A stretch of DNA of 64,000 nt from NCBI GenBank assembly GCA_013298945.1, contig JAAFJR010000003.1:408361-472360 (forward strand), given 5' to 3'. The DNA comes from Polaromonas sp. GTDB taxonomy: Bacteria > Pseudomonadota > Gammaproteobacteria > Burkholderiales > Burkholderiaceae_C. Position 1 is the stretch's first letter. Each line of letters starts with the position of its first letter. The position numbers were made by a program, and so were the translations under genes. Below the pieces are notes generated by a model, which saw nothing but the letters and a program-made list of their open reading frames with translations, did not search any database and was not told the origin of the DNA. This document shows positions 17,171 to 29,619 of this stretch, piece after piece.

Positions 17171-18166
17171 TTATTGGTTGGCGATGGCGGAATGCGCATG
17201 TTCCGCCTGAATATCTGCGTGATAACTTGATCGAACCATCGCACCCACAGCCGCATGGCTAAAACCCATTTCATACGCCTTGGCTTCAAACATGTTGAAG
17301 GTGTCGGGGTGCACGTAACGCTTCACCGTCAAATGCGACATCGAAGGGGCTAAATACTGCCCAATGGTGAGCATGTCGATGTTGTGGTCGCGCATGTCCT
17401 GCATCACTTGCAGCACTTCTTCGTCGGTTTCGCCCAGCCCGACCATGATGCCGCTTTTGGTCGGCACATTGGGGTGCAGCTCTTTGAATTTTTTGAGTAA
17501 ATTCAAGCTGAACTGATAGTCAGACCCTGGTCGGGCCTCTTTGTACAAGCGTGGTGCGGTTTCTAGGTTGTGGTTCATCACATCCGGCGGCGCGGCTTTC
17601 AAAATCTCCAGCGCACGGTCGTCGCGACCCCGAAAATCGGGTACCAGCACTTCGATTTCTGTTGTGGGTGACAATTCACGGATATTTTTGATGCAATCGA
17701 CAAAATGCTGCGCCCCACCGTCGCGCAAATCGTCGCGATCCACGCTGGTAATCACCACGTATTTCAATTTCAACGCCGCAATGGTTTTTGCCAAATTGAC
17801 GGGTTCGTTCACATCCAAGGGGTCGGGGCGGCCGTGACCCACATCGCAAAACGGGCAGCGGCGGGTGCACTTATCACCCATGATCATGAAAGTTGCCGTG
17901 CCTTTGCCAAAACACTCGCCGATGTTCGGGCAGCTGGCTTCCTCACACACCGTGACAAGCTTGTTGGCACGCAAAATATCTTTGATTTCGTAAAAACGGG
18001 TTGTTGGCGAACCCGCTTTGACACGGATCCAGTCTGGCTTCTTCAAGACCTCACCCTGCACCACTTTGACAGGGATGCGCGACAGCTTCGCGCCGGCTTT
18101 TTGCTTAGCCAGCGGGTTGTAATCGGCTTGAGATTGGGATTCACGAACAATATTTGAGGTAGACAT
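17171..18166 (-). CDS. lipA: Lipoyl synthase
   Basis: 331 residues. A radical-SAM enzyme that inserts two sulfurs into protein-bound octanoyl groups to make lipoate. The auxiliary cluster motif is '[12 protein letters not shown]' near residue 75; the radical-SAM motif is 'CTRRCPFCD' near 100; the C-terminal 'VRSSYHA' holds the conserved RSSY serine ligand. It lies close to lipB, which supplies the octanoyl group, although a small plus-strand gene separates them. Confidence 0.98.
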   Translation of the reverse strand: MSTSNIVRESQSQADYNPLAKQKAGAKLSRIPVKVVQGEVLKKPDWIRVKAGSPTTRFYEIKDILRANKLVTVCEEASCPNIGECFGKGTATFMIMGDKCTRRCPFCDVGHGRPDPLDVNEPVNLAKTIAALKLKYVVITSVDRDDLRDGGAQHFVDCIKNIRELSPTTEIEVLVPDFRGRDDRALEILKAAPPDVMNHNLETAPRLYKEARPGSDYQFSLNLLKKFKELHPNVPTKSGIMVGLGETDEEVLQVMQDMRDHNIDMLTIGQYLAPSMSHLTVKRYVHPDTFNMFEAKAYEMGFSHAAVGAMVRSSYHADIQAEHAHSAIANQ

Positions 18167-18339
18167 GCTCGTATTTTACGCGGTTGACCGCTGTGACCTC
18201 TTACATGGCAGTGTGACGACAAAGTGATATTAGTCATGAAAAACCGGAAAGCTTATGTATCAGCTATCGCCAGTATCACAATTGGTTTGTATACTTGTCA
18301 GACCTATCCTTGCGCTTGGGTGCGTAAACTATTAAAACC

Positions 18340-18798
18340 ATGAAAAAAGTCCTTTTTGTTTGTCTGCTACTGTTGATATTCCCAGCTTTGTACGTGTACT
18401 GGTATTACTTCAATATTTATAGCGATGGCGATCGCGAAGGTGTGATGATGAAAATCTCCCGTAAAGGCGATATTTTCAAGACCTATGAAGGTGAAATCAT
18501 GCAACCCGGCTTTCGCTCAGGCGGAGGAAGCATTAACTCCAACAATTTTAAATTCACAGCCAAAGACGAGGTGGTGAGTAAAAAATTGAGCGACGCCACC
18601 GGTAAAACGGTGAAAGTTCATTACGTGCAATACCGAAGAACGTTGCCTTGGCGCGGCGAAAATTACAACGCCGACAATGCCGAAACAGGGCAATATGTGG
18701 TTGACAGTGTGCTGGAAGTCAGTGCAGCCCCTGCACCTACTCAAAGCCAGCTGCCGCCCATGATGCTGCCCTCTACGGCTGTCACACCAAGCAAGTAA
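18340..18798 (+). CDS. Small membrane-anchored protein of unknown function
   Basis: 152 residues. A single N-terminal hydrophobic segment ('VLFVCLLLLIFPALYVYWYY', residues 4-23) acts as anchor or uncleaved signal. The body looks beta-rich: 'GVMMKISRKGDIFKTYEGEI', 'VKVHYVQYRRTLPWRGENY', 'GQYVVDSVLEV'. The tail is Pro/Ser/Thr-rich and disordered. I do not recognise a family with certainty. It is transcribed away from lipA and toward lipB. Confidence 0.75.
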   Translation: MKKVLFVCLLLLIFPALYVYWYYFNIYSDGDREGVMMKISRKGDIFKTYEGEIMQPGFRSGGGSINSNNFKFTAKDEVVSKKLSDATGKTVKVHYVQYRRTLPWRGENYNADNAETGQYVVDSVLEVSAAPAPTQSQLPPMMLPSTAVTPSK

Positions 18799-18833
18799 AG
18801 CGATTGCATACCTTGGCGATTCACGGCAGTGAG

Positions 18834-19583
18834 CTAAGGTACAAGACGGCTTTGCAATTGCTTTGCGAAAAGCAGCGCTACATCTTGCACTGAGACTTCA
18901 AGTCCCAGGCTGCATAAATCAACAGTCTGTAGCCCAGTATACCCACAGGGGTTGATGTGAGAGAAGGGCTCTAAATCCATAGATACATTCAGTGCCACCC
19001 CGTGGTAGCTGAAATGGCGGCTGACTTTGATGCCCAAAGCTGCGATTTTGCCTAAGCCTGCAAAGTTGATAGTGGCTGATTTTTCATCATGTTGGATGCT
19101 TGGGTTGCCAACCAACCGTTTTTGCAGCCGCTGGTCCAGTATCGCGTGTGAACTTGGATCATCCAACCGCACGTAAATTCCAGGTGCGCCGCCCACGCGG
19201 TGCCCCGTCACGTTGAAGTGCGTCAGCGTGCGGATCACCGCTTCTTCGAGGCGGTACACATATTCTTTGACAAAATAACCTGAACGCTTCAAGTTCAGCA
19301 ACGGATAGGCCACCACCTGGCCTGGTCCGTGGTAAGTCACCTGACCGCCCCGGTTGGTTTGGATGATGGGGATGCTGCCGGCATTCAAAATATGCTCTGT
19401 TTTACCCGCCAAACCTTGAGTAAAGACAGGATTATGCTCACAAATCCATAGCTGATCAGGCAATGAATACAATGGTTCTAGGTCAATTCGACCATTGTTT
19501 TGCTGGTATCTTTCGTCCGTGAACGCTTGCATCGCCTCATAGGTGGGCAGGTAGTCGACGCGGCCTAGAAAACGGGTGTCCAT
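18834..19583 (-). CDS. lipB: Octanoyl-[acyl-carrier-protein]-protein transferase
   Basis: 249 residues. Moves octanoate from ACP to lipoyl domains. Motifs: '[19 protein letters not shown]', the catalytic Lys in '[20 protein letters not shown]', and the catalytic Cys in '[15 protein letters not shown]'. It follows the DUF493 gene by 17 bases; that gene order (ybeD-like, then lipB) is conserved widely, and lipA is near. Confidence 0.97.
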   Translation of the reverse strand: MDTRFLGRVDYLPTYEAMQAFTDERYQQNNGRIDLEPLYSLPDQLWICEHNPVFTQGLAGKTEHILNAGSIPIIQTNRGGQVTYHGPGQVVAYPLLNLKRSGYFVKEYVYRLEEAVIRTLTHFNVTGHRVGGAPGIYVRLDDPSSHAILDQRLQKRLVGNPSIQHDEKSATINFAGLGKIAALGIKVSRHFSYHGVALNVSMDLEPFSHINPCGYTGLQTVDLCSLGLEVSVQDVALLFAKQLQSRLVP

Positions 19584-19600
19584 GGTGCAAAAAATCAGAT

Positions 19601-19900
19601 CTACAACACCATTTTCACCATCGGGTGCGTCGACAGCGTGCGGTACAGCTCGTCCAGCTGCTCGCGGCTGGTGGCGGTGATGGTGATGGTGATACCTAGG
19701 TAGTTACCGCCTTTACTTTCACGCAGCTCCAGCGTTTTGGCGTCAAAAGCGGGGTCAAACTCGTGCGCTACAGCGGTGATGGCGTGGACAAAGCCGTCCA
19801 CTTTCGCACCCATCACCTTGATAGGGAAAGCGCAGGGGTAGACGATGAGGGATTCTTCGACTACCGAAGAGGTTGAGGCGACAGGTTTTTCAGAATTCAT
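19601..19900 (-). CDS. DUF493 (YbeD-like) protein
   Basis: 99 residues from the ATG at 19900; longer forms run into the upstream gene. The small ferredoxin-like fold pattern is seen: '[18 protein letters not shown]', '[15 protein letters not shown]', '[20 protein letters not shown]', '[15 protein letters not shown]'. The family resembles the regulatory ACT-like domain of D-3-phosphoglycerate dehydrogenase and lies next to lipB in many proteobacteria. Exact role unknown. Confidence 0.9.
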   Translation of the reverse strand: MNSEKPVASTSSVVEESLIVYPCAFPIKVMGAKVDGFVHAITAVAHEFDPAFDAKTLELRESKGGNYLGITITITATSREQLDELYRTLSTHPMVKMVL

Positions 19901-19907
19901 ACTGCAA

Positions 19908-21038
19908 TTATCGCGCTGCAACGCTGCTTGCGACTGTGCGTTTAGCAAATTGCTTAGATTCGCCGATGGCTAAAACACCAAAATCAGTTTCTTTGACATT
20001 GCTGGCTTGTCGAGCAATAGCCAAATCACGTGGTGGTTGGTCTAGAGGTTCGTCAGTGAGTGAAAACGTGCCCCAATGCACGCCAATGCTGCGTTTAGCC
20101 CCCACGTCTTGGTGAATCCGCAATGATTCCATAGGGTTGACGTGCTGCTGCGTCATGAACCAGCGCGGCTCATACGCGCCTACGGGAATCAGCGCGAGGT
20201 CAAAACCGCCGCCCAAAGCCTCGGTTTGGCGCGGCGCAAAGTGCTTGGCAGTATCCGCAAAATCGCGGCTGTAGCCGGTGTCTCCTGCGTAATACCAGTG
20301 AAAATCAGCGCCTAGCACTGCCCAGCCACCCCATAAAGTATTGCTGCGATCGTTGATGCTGCGGGCTGACCAGTGTTGTACAGGGGTTAAATGGAATTCA
20401 ACACCTTGAATCTTGTGCTGTTCCCACCAGTCCAACTCAACCACACTGTCAATGCCTATGTCGTTAAACCACGTTTTTAAGCCTAAAGGCACGATAAACA
20501 GCGTCGTTTTGCCTTCGGCCTTGGCCTTTTCGTCCAATTGCGCCACGCTGGCGCGGTCAAGGTGATCGTAATGGTTGTGAGAAATCAACACCGCGTCAAT
20601 ATGGGGCAAATCTGCCATGGCCACACCGGGCGGCTGGGCGCGCTTTGGGCCGAAAAGTTGCACGGGAGAGGCACGCTCCGAAAAAATCGGGTCTACCAAC
20701 ACATTCAAACCGTTGGCCTGCACCAAAGCTGTGGCGTGTCCTATCCAAGTAACCGTTGGTGCGGTGGAAGATATGAGCAGTGCCAAATCCGCTTGAATGC
20801 TGTGCGTGGCGGTACTCGGCGTTTTGTCTAAACCCCAAGATTCCCACTGCCAACGCATGAAGTCACCAAATGAACGGGTAACCTGCGGCACATAGTTGTT
20901 TTTAAAACCAGTGGGCGTGTGGTGCGCTTTGGGTGAGCTACCGCTTTGCGCGGTGGAGTTGTTAAAAAACAACAAAAATGCTATGCTTATGATAGCTGCT
21001 AAGGCAATTTTTATGCCGGCTATAGGCCAATTTCGCAT
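19908..21038 (-). CDS. Metallo-beta-lactamase-fold hydrolase (NAPE-PLD/UlaG-like), with a repeat-derived N-terminal membrane segment
   Basis: 376 residues from the ATG at 21038; a TTG at 21086 would overlap the upstream gene. Metal ligands are in 'ISHNHYDHLDRASV' (HxHxDH), 'LTPVQHWSAR', 'WYYAGDTGYSRDF' and 'IGVHWGTF'. It probably cuts phosphodiester or lactone bonds. The N-terminal hydrophobic helix (residues 7-24, 'AGIKIALAAIISIAFLLF') is coded almost entirely by a copy of the interspersed repeat, so its export or membrane signal seems to derive from the repeat. No good ribosome site precedes 21038, so the start is not certain. Confidence 0.85.
   Translation of the reverse strand: MRNWPIAGIKIALAAIISIAFLLFFNNSTAQSGSSPKAHHTPTGFKNNYVPQVTRSFGDFMRWQWESWGLDKTPSTATHSIQADLALLISSTAPTVTWIGHATALVQANGLNVLVDPIFSERASPVQLFGPKRAQPPGVAMADLPHIDAVLISHNHYDHLDRASVAQLDEKAKAEGKTTLFIVPLGLKTWFNDIGIDSVVELDWWEQHKIQGVEFHLTPVQHWSARSINDRSNTLWGGWAVLGADFHWYYAGDTGYSRDFADTAKHFAPRQTEALGGGFDLALIPVGAYEPRWFMTQQHVNPMESLRIHQDVGAKRSIGVHWGTFSLTDEPLDQPPRDLAIARQASNVKETDFGVLAIGESKQFAKRTVASSVAAR
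20978..21029 (+). repeat. Interspersed palindromic repeat, copy 5, inside the MBL-hydrolase gene
   Basis: Plus-strand copy: ATGCTATGCTTATGATAGCT, then GCTAAGGCAATTTTTATGCC and GGCTATAGGCC. The gene reads the opposite strand, giving GCC-TTA-GCA where the common form would give GCC-TAA. Confidence 0.8.
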
Positions 21039-21060
21039 ATAAAAAAGGAGTTGTGGGGTT

Positions 21061-21510
21061 TCAATGAAGAAATAGTACAGCAGCAATTGCCAACCAGCCG
21101 AGCACGAAATTCGTCTTCACAATCGCCTGAATTTGTCCCAAACGTCGCCCTGCTTCAGGCCAGTCGGACGCGGCAACAGCTTTTTTTAGCCGCTTGAAAG
21201 GCCCAAAATACACATGACCAAACAGGGCAAACATCAGCAAACCAATACCTAGCATCATGTGCCAGCCAATCGGTGCAGCCTTCATGCCTACCGTCATCAA
21301 CATACCCGTGCCAGTGATGAGCAAAGCTGCAATGCTGAGCCATACCAGCGGGAAAAATCGTCCCATCACCCCTGCCATCAGCGGCAATCGCTGCGTCGGC
21401 TGCAATTGTGTGGTGGCAATGGGACGCAGAATCCAAAGCATGAAGGTCATGCCGCCTATCCAGGTGATGGCACCTGCAAGGTGGATGAATTTAGAAAAAA
21501 TGTAAATCAT
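21061..21510 (-). CDS. CopD-like four-helix membrane protein
   Basis: 149 residues with four predicted transmembrane helices. 'FSKFIHLAGAITWIGGMTFM' is the family-like first helix with a conserved His, and helix 2 reads 'FPLVWLSIAALLITGTGMLM'. Similar proteins are annotated as CopD/DUF2269-type and may handle copper or heme-like ligands. It lies upstream of the MBL-hydrolase gene with 22 bases between them on the same strand. Confidence 0.75.
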   Translation of the reverse strand: MIYIFSKFIHLAGAITWIGGMTFMLWILRPIATTQLQPTQRLPLMAGVMGRFFPLVWLSIAALLITGTGMLMTVGMKAAPIGWHMMLGIGLLMFALFGHVYFGPFKRLKKAVAASDWPEAGRRLGQIQAIVKTNFVLGWLAIAAVLFLH

Positions 21511-21610
21511 GTCGTGCTTTCAAAATGTGCTTATATTTTGCACCCTAGGGAATTTCTTTGTGTTAACTATGGTCAGTGGGCTTGTTTTGGTGCAAATTTG
21601 GCTGACGGGC

Positions 21611-21640
21611 TAGACATGGGTGCGGGTTTATACGTATAAT
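21611..21640 (+). promoter_or_regulatory. Promoter of the ATP synthase operon
   Basis: TAGACA (21611-21616) and a perfect TATAAT (21635-21640) with 18-base spacing, 22 bases before the atpI start. Confidence 0.65.
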
Positions 21641-21662
21641 AGGGAGCTTTTCTAAGTAACAT

Positions 21663-22253
21663 ATGCTAACCACTAGGCTTTTAACCAAGTATTTGGCATG
21701 GCGTGCTAGGGTTGAGCCGCTTGGAGTTAGCGTAGAAGCTAAAGTTGAGGCAAAACCAAAACCAGAGCCACTTAAAAATGAAGTGCTGGGGCAGGATGAT
21801 GCCGATCATTTTGAGCCGCTAAGTTTTGAACAGGCGCAGCTAGTGATACAAGGGTTGCGTGCGACTGCATCTTTATTATCGCCTTGGCGGCTAATACAGT
21901 GGCAGCTGCTCGTGGGGGTGTTGGCAGTTGCTTTTGCTTATGTTGGGTTTGATGGTGAATCAGTTGCATTGTCGGTGGCGTATGGCGCATTGGCTGTTGT
22001 GTTGCCTGCAAGCGTATTTGCTTGGGGTTTGAGGCGAAGTGAGGGGGCGAAGTCTCCATTGCTCGCGAGTGTGGGTTTTTTTGTTTGGGAGGCGGTTAAG
22101 GTGGGTTTGACGGTGGCGTTGTTGTTTGCTGCCCCTGCTTTGATTGCAAGTTTAAATTGGCTGGCTTTATTGTCTGGCTTTGTGGTGACTATGAAGGTGT
22201 ATTGGATCGCTGTTTGGTTGTATCCGATACGTAAGAATTCTTTTAATAATTGA
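21663..22253 (+). CDS. atpI: ATP synthase subunit I
   Basis: 196 residues with four predicted membrane helices after residue 75 ('LIQWQLLVGVLAVAFAYVGF' to 'GFVVTMKVYWIAVWLYPIRK'). AtpI assists c-ring assembly in F-type synthases. It is longer than the common 125-130 residues because of a polar N-terminal extension rich in Glu, Lys and Pro (residues 20-55). It opens the complete atp operon. Confidence 0.88.
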   Translation: MLTTRLLTKYLAWRARVEPLGVSVEAKVEAKPKPEPLKNEVLGQDDADHFEPLSFEQAQLVIQGLRATASLLSPWRLIQWQLLVGVLAVAFAYVGFDGESVALSVAYGALAVVLPASVFAWGLRRSEGAKSPLLASVGFFVWEAVKVGLTVALLFAAPALIASLNWLALLSGFVVTMKVYWIAVWLYPIRKNSFNN

Positions 22254-22265
22254 TTACATTGGTGA

Positions 22266-23457
<1,192 letters not shown>

Positions 23458-23494
23458 TTTTGATCAAGTTTTCAAGCTTGAAAGGAAGTAAGCT

Positions 23495-23965
23495 GTGAGC
23501 ATTAATGCAACCTTATTCCTGCAGCTGATCGTCTTTTTAATTTTGGCTTGGTTTACGATGAAATTCGTATGGCCACCAATTACAAAAGCGCTCGACGAGC
23601 GGGCAGAAAAAATAGCAAGCGGACTCGCTGCTGCCGATAAGGCCAAGTCTGAGCTCAGCAACGCTAACAAGCGTGTTGAAGACGAGTTGGCTAAATCGCG
23701 CACGGAAACCGCAACTCGCTTGGCAGATGCTGAGCGTCGCGGTCAAGCGATTGTCGAAGAGGCAAAGGCTAAAGCTACGGACGAAGGCAATAAAATCATT
23801 GCTGCCGCCAAAGCTGAAGCCGAACAACAAACTGTGAAAGCCCGTGAGACGCTGCGTGAGCAAGTCGCTGCATTGGCTGTGAAGGGCGCTGAGCAGATTC
23901 TTCATAAAGAAGTGAATGCTGGCGTCCATGCGGATTTGTTGGGTCGTCTGAAGACTGAGCTGTAA
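23495..23965 (+). CDS. atpF: ATP synthase subunit b
   Basis: 156 residues from a GTG start with GGAAGTAAG just upstream. One N-terminal membrane helix ('[19 protein letters not shown]') is followed by a long charged coiled coil rich in Ala, Glu and Lys. Peripheral stalk subunit that dimerises and holds delta and alpha. Confidence 0.97.
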   Translation: MSINATLFLQLIVFLILAWFTMKFVWPPITKALDERAEKIASGLAAADKAKSELSNANKRVEDELAKSRTETATRLADAERRGQAIVEEAKAKATDEGNKIIAAAKAEAEQQTVKARETLREQVAALAVKGAEQILHKEVNAGVHADLLGRLKTEL

Positions 23966-24010
23966 TTTCGTCTTTGACTGAACTTTTAACCTGAACTACA
24001 CGAGCACTTT

Positions 24011-24541
24011 ATGGCTGAATTAGCAACCATCGCACGTCCCTACGCGGAGGCGCTTTTCAAAGCAACTTCTAAGGACTTGAACGGCGCTGCCGTTTGGGTG
24101 GACGCCCTGTCTGCCGTAGCGCAAAATGCGCAATTGCAGCAATTTGCCGACAGTCCTAAAGCTAGCACAGATCAAGTGTTTGATTTGATCGCTGGCGTGG
24201 CTAGAGTGGATTTGCCTGATGCGGCTAAAAACTTTTTGCGTACTGTCATTGAAAACGGGCGTTTGAGTGCTTTGCCAGAAATGGCGGCACAGTTTCGTGC
24301 ATTGAAAAATGCACAAAGCGGCTCTTCTGATGCTGTCGTGCACAGCGCATTTCCCATTGACGCTGCAGCTTTGGCTGAATTGGCGGTCACATTGGAAAAA
24401 CAATTCAAGCGCAAACTCAACTTATCCGTTGTGTTGCAGCCTGAGTTGATAGGCGGTGTTCGTGTGGTGGTGGGTGATGAGGTGCTTGACACGTCTGTCA
24501 AAGCCCGTTTGGAACAAATGAAAGTGGCTTTGACAGCATAA
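24011..24541 (+). CDS. atpH: ATP synthase subunit delta
   Basis: 176 residues. '[14 protein letters not shown]' at the start and '[20 protein letters not shown]' near the end are family signatures. It links the peripheral stalk to the top of the alpha3beta3 head. Confidence 0.97.
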   Translation: MAELATIARPYAEALFKATSKDLNGAAVWVDALSAVAQNAQLQQFADSPKASTDQVFDLIAGVARVDLPDAAKNFLRTVIENGRLSALPEMAAQFRALKNAQSGSSDAVVHSAFPIDAAALAELAVTLEKQFKRKLNLSVVLQPELIGGVRVVVGDEVLDTSVKARLEQMKVALTA

Positions 24542-24592
24542 AGCAGTCAAAAGTCAATTTATCTAGCTAACTAAAGAAAGAAGGAAAGAGTC

Positions 24593-26146
24593 ATGCAACT
24601 CAATCCAGCAGAAATCTCTGAACTGATCAAGAGCCGTATTGAAGGTCTCTCAGCCAGCGCGAATATTCGCAACCAAGGCACTGTGGTTTCAGTGACCGAC
24701 GGCATTTGCCGCATCCACGGTCTCTCTGACGTGATGCAGGGCGAGATGCTGGAATTCCCAGCCGGTAGCGATGGTTTGCCCACCTACGGTCTGGCATTGA
24801 ACTTGGAGCGTGACTCTGTAGGTTCTGTGATTTTGGGTGAGTACGAGCACATATCTGAAGGCGACACAGTCAAATGTACCGGTCGTATTCTCGAAGTTCC
24901 CGTCGGCCCTGAGTTGCTCGGTCGTGTGGTGAACGCATTGGGTCAGCCTATTGATGGCAAAGGCCCGATCAACGCCAAAATGACTGACGTGATCGAAAAA
25001 GTCGCGCCAGGCGTGATTGCGCGTAAATCAGTTGACCAGCCGATGCAAACTGGGTTGAAGTCAATCGACTCTATGGTGCCAATTGGTCGCGGGCAACGCG
25101 AATTGATCATTGGTGACCGCCAGACAGGTAAAACTGCTGTGGCGATTGACGCCATCATCAACCAAAAAGGCCAAAACGTCCCATGTATTTATGTGGCGAT
25201 TGGTCAAAAAGCATCTAGCGTGAAAAACGTGGTGCGCTCTTTAGAGCAAGCCGGCGCGATGGAATACACCATTGTGGTTGCTGCAACAGCGTCTGAGTCT
25301 GCAGCGATGCAATACGTCAGCGCTTACTCTGGCTGCACCATGGGCGAATACTTCCGCGATCGCGGTCAAGATGCCCTCATCGTGTATGACGATTTGTCCA
25401 AGCAAGCCGTTGCTTATCGCCAAGTGTCTTTGCTGTTGCGCCGTCCACCAGGTCGTGAAGCTTACCCTGGCGATGTGTTCTATCTACACAGCCGTTTGTT
25501 AGAGCGTGCAGCTCGCGTGAGCGAAAAATACGTTGAAGATTTCACCAAAGGTGAAGTTAAAGGTAAAACAGGTTCATTGACCGCTTTGCCAATCATTGAA
25601 ACCCAAGCGGGTGACGTGTCTGCATTCGTGCCAACCAACGTGATTTCTATCACTGACGGTCAGATCTTCTTGGAAACATCACTGTTCAACGCCGGTATCC
25701 GTCCTGCGATCAACGCTGGTATTTCTGTGTCCCGCGTCGGTGGCGCTGCACAAACCAAGATCATCAAGAGCTTGTCCGGTGGTATCCGTACCGACTTGGC
25801 CCAGTACCGTGAATTGGCTGCGTTTGCCCAGTTTGCTTCCGATTTGGACGAGGCCACACGCAAACAGCTCGATCGTGGTGCGCGCGTGACTGAATTGCTG
25901 AAGCAAGCCCAGTACAGCCCACAGCCTATCAGCTTGATGGGTGCGACATTGTTTGCCGTGAACAAAGGTTTCATGGATGACATCGCCGTCAATAAGGTGT
26001 TGGCTTTTGAGCACGGCTTGCACGGCTACCTCAAAGACAAGCACGCTGGTTTGTTGGCTAAATTGGAAGCTGCAAAAGCCATGGACAAAGAAGCTGAAGC
26101 TGAATTGACCACAGCAACGACTGCTTTCAAGAAGTCATTTGCTTAA
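24593..26146 (+). CDS. atpA: ATP synthase subunit alpha
   Basis: 517 residues. Walker A '[15 protein letters not shown]' and the alpha-type '[18 protein letters not shown]'. '[20 protein letters not shown]' is the Walker B region. Non-catalytic nucleotide-binding head subunit. Ribosome site AAGAAAGAAGGAAAG precedes the ATG. Confidence 0.99.
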   Translation: MQLNPAEISELIKSRIEGLSASANIRNQGTVVSVTDGICRIHGLSDVMQGEMLEFPAGSDGLPTYGLALNLERDSVGSVILGEYEHISEGDTVKCTGRILEVPVGPELLGRVVNALGQPIDGKGPINAKMTDVIEKVAPGVIARKSVDQPMQTGLKSIDSMVPIGRGQRELIIGDRQTGKTAVAIDAIINQKGQNVPCIYVAIGQKASSVKNVVRSLEQAGAMEYTIVVAATASESAAMQYVSAYSGCTMGEYFRDRGQDALIVYDDLSKQAVAYRQVSLLLRRPPGREAYPGDVFYLHSRLLERAARVSEKYVEDFTKGEVKGKTGSLTALPIIETQAGDVSAFVPTNVISITDGQIFLETSLFNAGIRPAINAGISVSRVGGAAQTKIIKSLSGGIRTDLAQYRELAAFAQFASDLDEATRKQLDRGARVTELLKQAQYSPQPISLMGATLFAVNKGFMDDIAVNKVLAFEHGLHGYLKDKHAGLLAKLEAAKAMDKEAEAELTTATTAFKKSFA

Positions 26147-26196
26147 GTTGCCCCCTATTTAGTCACTAAAACAGACAGCACTAATAAGAGGCAACT

Positions 26197-27090
26197 ATGG
26201 CATCAGGTAAGGAACTACGCACCAAGATCAAATCGGTGGAAAACACTAAGAAGATCACCAAGGCGATGGAAATGATTTCCGTCTCCAAGATGCGCAAAGC
26301 GCAAGAGCGCATGCGCGCGGCGCGTCCATACAGCGAGAAGATTCGCAACATCGCAGCCAATTTGGGTGAAGCCAACCCTGAGTACGTGCACGCTTTCATG
26401 AAGACCAACGACGCTAAATCGGTGGGCTACATTGTGGTGAGTACGGACAAAGGTTTGTGCGGCGGCTTGAACACCAACCTGTTCCGTGCTTTGACCATCC
26501 AATTGCGCGATGCGCAAGCAGCAGGTCAAACAGCACAGTCTGTCGCCATTGGCGGCAAAGGCTTGGGTTTCTTGACACGTATGGGCGCTAAAGTGGTGTC
26601 ACACGTGACGCATTTGGGCGACAAGCCACATCTAGACAAGCTCATTGGGCCTGTCAAGGTGTTGTTAGATGCTTACACGCGTGGCGAAATCAGCTCGGTT
26701 GTGCTTTGCTACAACAAGTTTGTCAGCACCATGCGTCAAGAGCCTGTGACAGAGCAGTTGCTGCCACTGTCACAAGCCAAGTTGGAAGAGATGGCGAAAA
26801 AGAGCGAAGCTGCAAGTGGCGTGAAGCATGGTTGGGATTACATCTATGAGCCAGACGCACAAGCTGTGATTGACGACTTGTTGGTGCGCTATGCAGAAGC
26901 GTTGGTGTACCAAGCAGTTGCTGAAAACATCGCTTCTGAGCATGCGGCTCGTATGGTGGCGATGAAAGCAGCAACCGACAATGCGGGCAATGTGATTGCT
27001 GAGTTGAAGTTGATCTACAACAAAACACGTCAAGCAGCAATTACCAAAGAGCTGTCTGAAATCGTCTCTGGTGCAGCAGCGGTGTCGTAA
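26197..27090 (+). CDS. atpG: ATP synthase subunit gamma
   Basis: 297 residues. The N-terminal helix '[20 protein letters not shown]' and the C-terminal '[12 protein letters not shown]' with '[15 protein letters not shown]' form the coiled-coil rotor shaft; '[12 protein letters not shown]' is typical of the Rossmann-like part. Confidence 0.98.
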   Translation: MASGKELRTKIKSVENTKKITKAMEMISVSKMRKAQERMRAARPYSEKIRNIAANLGEANPEYVHAFMKTNDAKSVGYIVVSTDKGLCGGLNTNLFRALTIQLRDAQAAGQTAQSVAIGGKGLGFLTRMGAKVVSHVTHLGDKPHLDKLIGPVKVLLDAYTRGEISSVVLCYNKFVSTMRQEPVTEQLLPLSQAKLEEMAKKSEAASGVKHGWDYIYEPDAQAVIDDLLVRYAEALVYQAVAENIASEHAARMVAMKAATDNAGNVIAELKLIYNKTRQAAITKELSEIVSGAAAVS

Positions 27091-27110
27091 AACACATTCT
27101 GATGCAATAA

Positions 27111-28553
<1,443 letters not shown>

Positions 28554-28571
28554 TTAATAAAGGTTTTATCC

Positions 28572-28988
28572 ATGAACACCATCCACGTTGATGTGGTCAG
28601 TGCAGAAGAGTCCATCTTCTCTGGTGAAGCCAAATTTGTGGCTTTGCCGGGCGAAGCGGGCGAACTCGGCATTTACCCACGCCACACGCCACTGATTTCG
28701 CGCATCAAAGCCGGCTCAGTGCGTATTGAAAAAGCCGATGGTAGCGAAGAGTTTATTTTCGTGGCTGGCGGTATTCTTGAAGTTCAACCTAATTGCGTGA
28801 CCGTGTTGTCTGACACAGCGATTCGCGGTAAAGACTTGGACGAAGAGAAAGCCAATGAAGCCAAAGCAGCGGCTGAAGAAGCTCTCAAAAACGCCAAGGG
28901 TGAACTCGATATTGCCAAAGCGCAATCTGAGTTGTTCGCTATGGCAGCACAAATTGCAGCGTTGCGTAAGTTCCGCCACAATAAATAA
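28572..28988 (+). CDS. atpC: ATP synthase subunit epsilon
   Basis: 138 residues. N-terminal beta-sandwich ('[19 protein letters not shown]') and a C-terminal two-helix hairpin rich in Ala, Glu and Lys that can inhibit rotation. Last gene of the operon, followed by a strong terminator. Confidence 0.97.
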   Translation: MNTIHVDVVSAEESIFSGEAKFVALPGEAGELGIYPRHTPLISRIKAGSVRIEKADGSEEFIFVAGGILEVQPNCVTVLSDTAIRGKDLDEEKANEAKAAAEEALKNAKGELDIAKAQSELFAMAAQIAALRKFRHNK

Positions 28989-29012
28989 GCTGGATTACTT
29001 CCTGCTTGAATA

Positions 29013-29040
29013 AAAAAAGCCCTGCATGCAGGGCTTTTTT
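29013..29040. terminator. Bidirectional terminator after atpC
   Basis: A perfect 28-base palindrome, AAAAAAGCCCTGCA followed by its complement TGCAGGGCTTTTTT, 24 bases after the atpC stop. The minus side serves the convergent TPM gene. Confidence 0.9.
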
Positions 29041-29072
29041 ATGGGTAAAGCCGAAACAAAAGCGAAAGTCAA

Positions 29073-29606
29073 TCAAGCAATAAAAGGAGCATTCGGCAGC
29101 TCATTCGGGTTTTTATCTCCCACTTTGAGCTCAAAATGCCGCATCAAAATCGCAGAAACTTCTTCTAGCGCTTGTGTCAGCCCATCTTCAAACCGGTTTT
29201 CATGCAAAGCGCTGCTCAGGCTTTTTACAATCGCTTCCCATTCTGATGGATGAACGAATTGGTTGATGCCACGATCAGCCACCAGCTCAATATCGCGCTC
29301 AGCCAAGAGCAAATAAATTAACACGCCATTGTTGTGCTCAGTGTCCCAAATCCGCAGCTTGCTGAACATCATGATGGCGCGCTGGCGCATCACGGTTCGA
29401 ATCGGTGTTTTGTGCCAAAAGTGACGCCACAAATAACTGGTTGGCAAACCCGCCTCTACACAAATGCGTATTTCGCCGCTATGCCTGTGTTCGCTGGCTA
29501 CAACGCGTTTTTTGAGCCGATGCAGTAGGTCGTCAGGCAGTGCCCGACGGCTGTCAGACACGTCTAGCCAGCGGTGTTTAAAAAGGGTTAATAATCGGCT
29601 AAACAT
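29073..29606 (-). CDS. TPM-domain protein
   Basis: 177 residues from the ATG at 29606 (MFSRLLTLFKHRW); the longer open frame is only a shadow of the Gly-rich end of the upstream gene. A TPM-like domain spans most of it: 'SEHRHSGEIRICVEAGLP', 'NNGVLIYLLLAERDIELVAD', 'RGINQFVHPSEWEAI'. It has no clear signal sequence. It ends the lemA / TPM / TPM operon, a common envelope-associated set of poorly known role. Confidence 0.85.
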   Translation of the reverse strand: MFSRLLTLFKHRWLDVSDSRRALPDDLLHRLKKRVVASEHRHSGEIRICVEAGLPTSYLWRHFWHKTPIRTVMRQRAIMMFSKLRIWDTEHNNGVLIYLLLAERDIELVADRGINQFVHPSEWEAIVKSLSSALHENRFEDGLTQALEEVSAILMRHFELKVGDKNPNELPNAPFIA

Positions 29607-29619
29607 AGTTGTTATCAAA

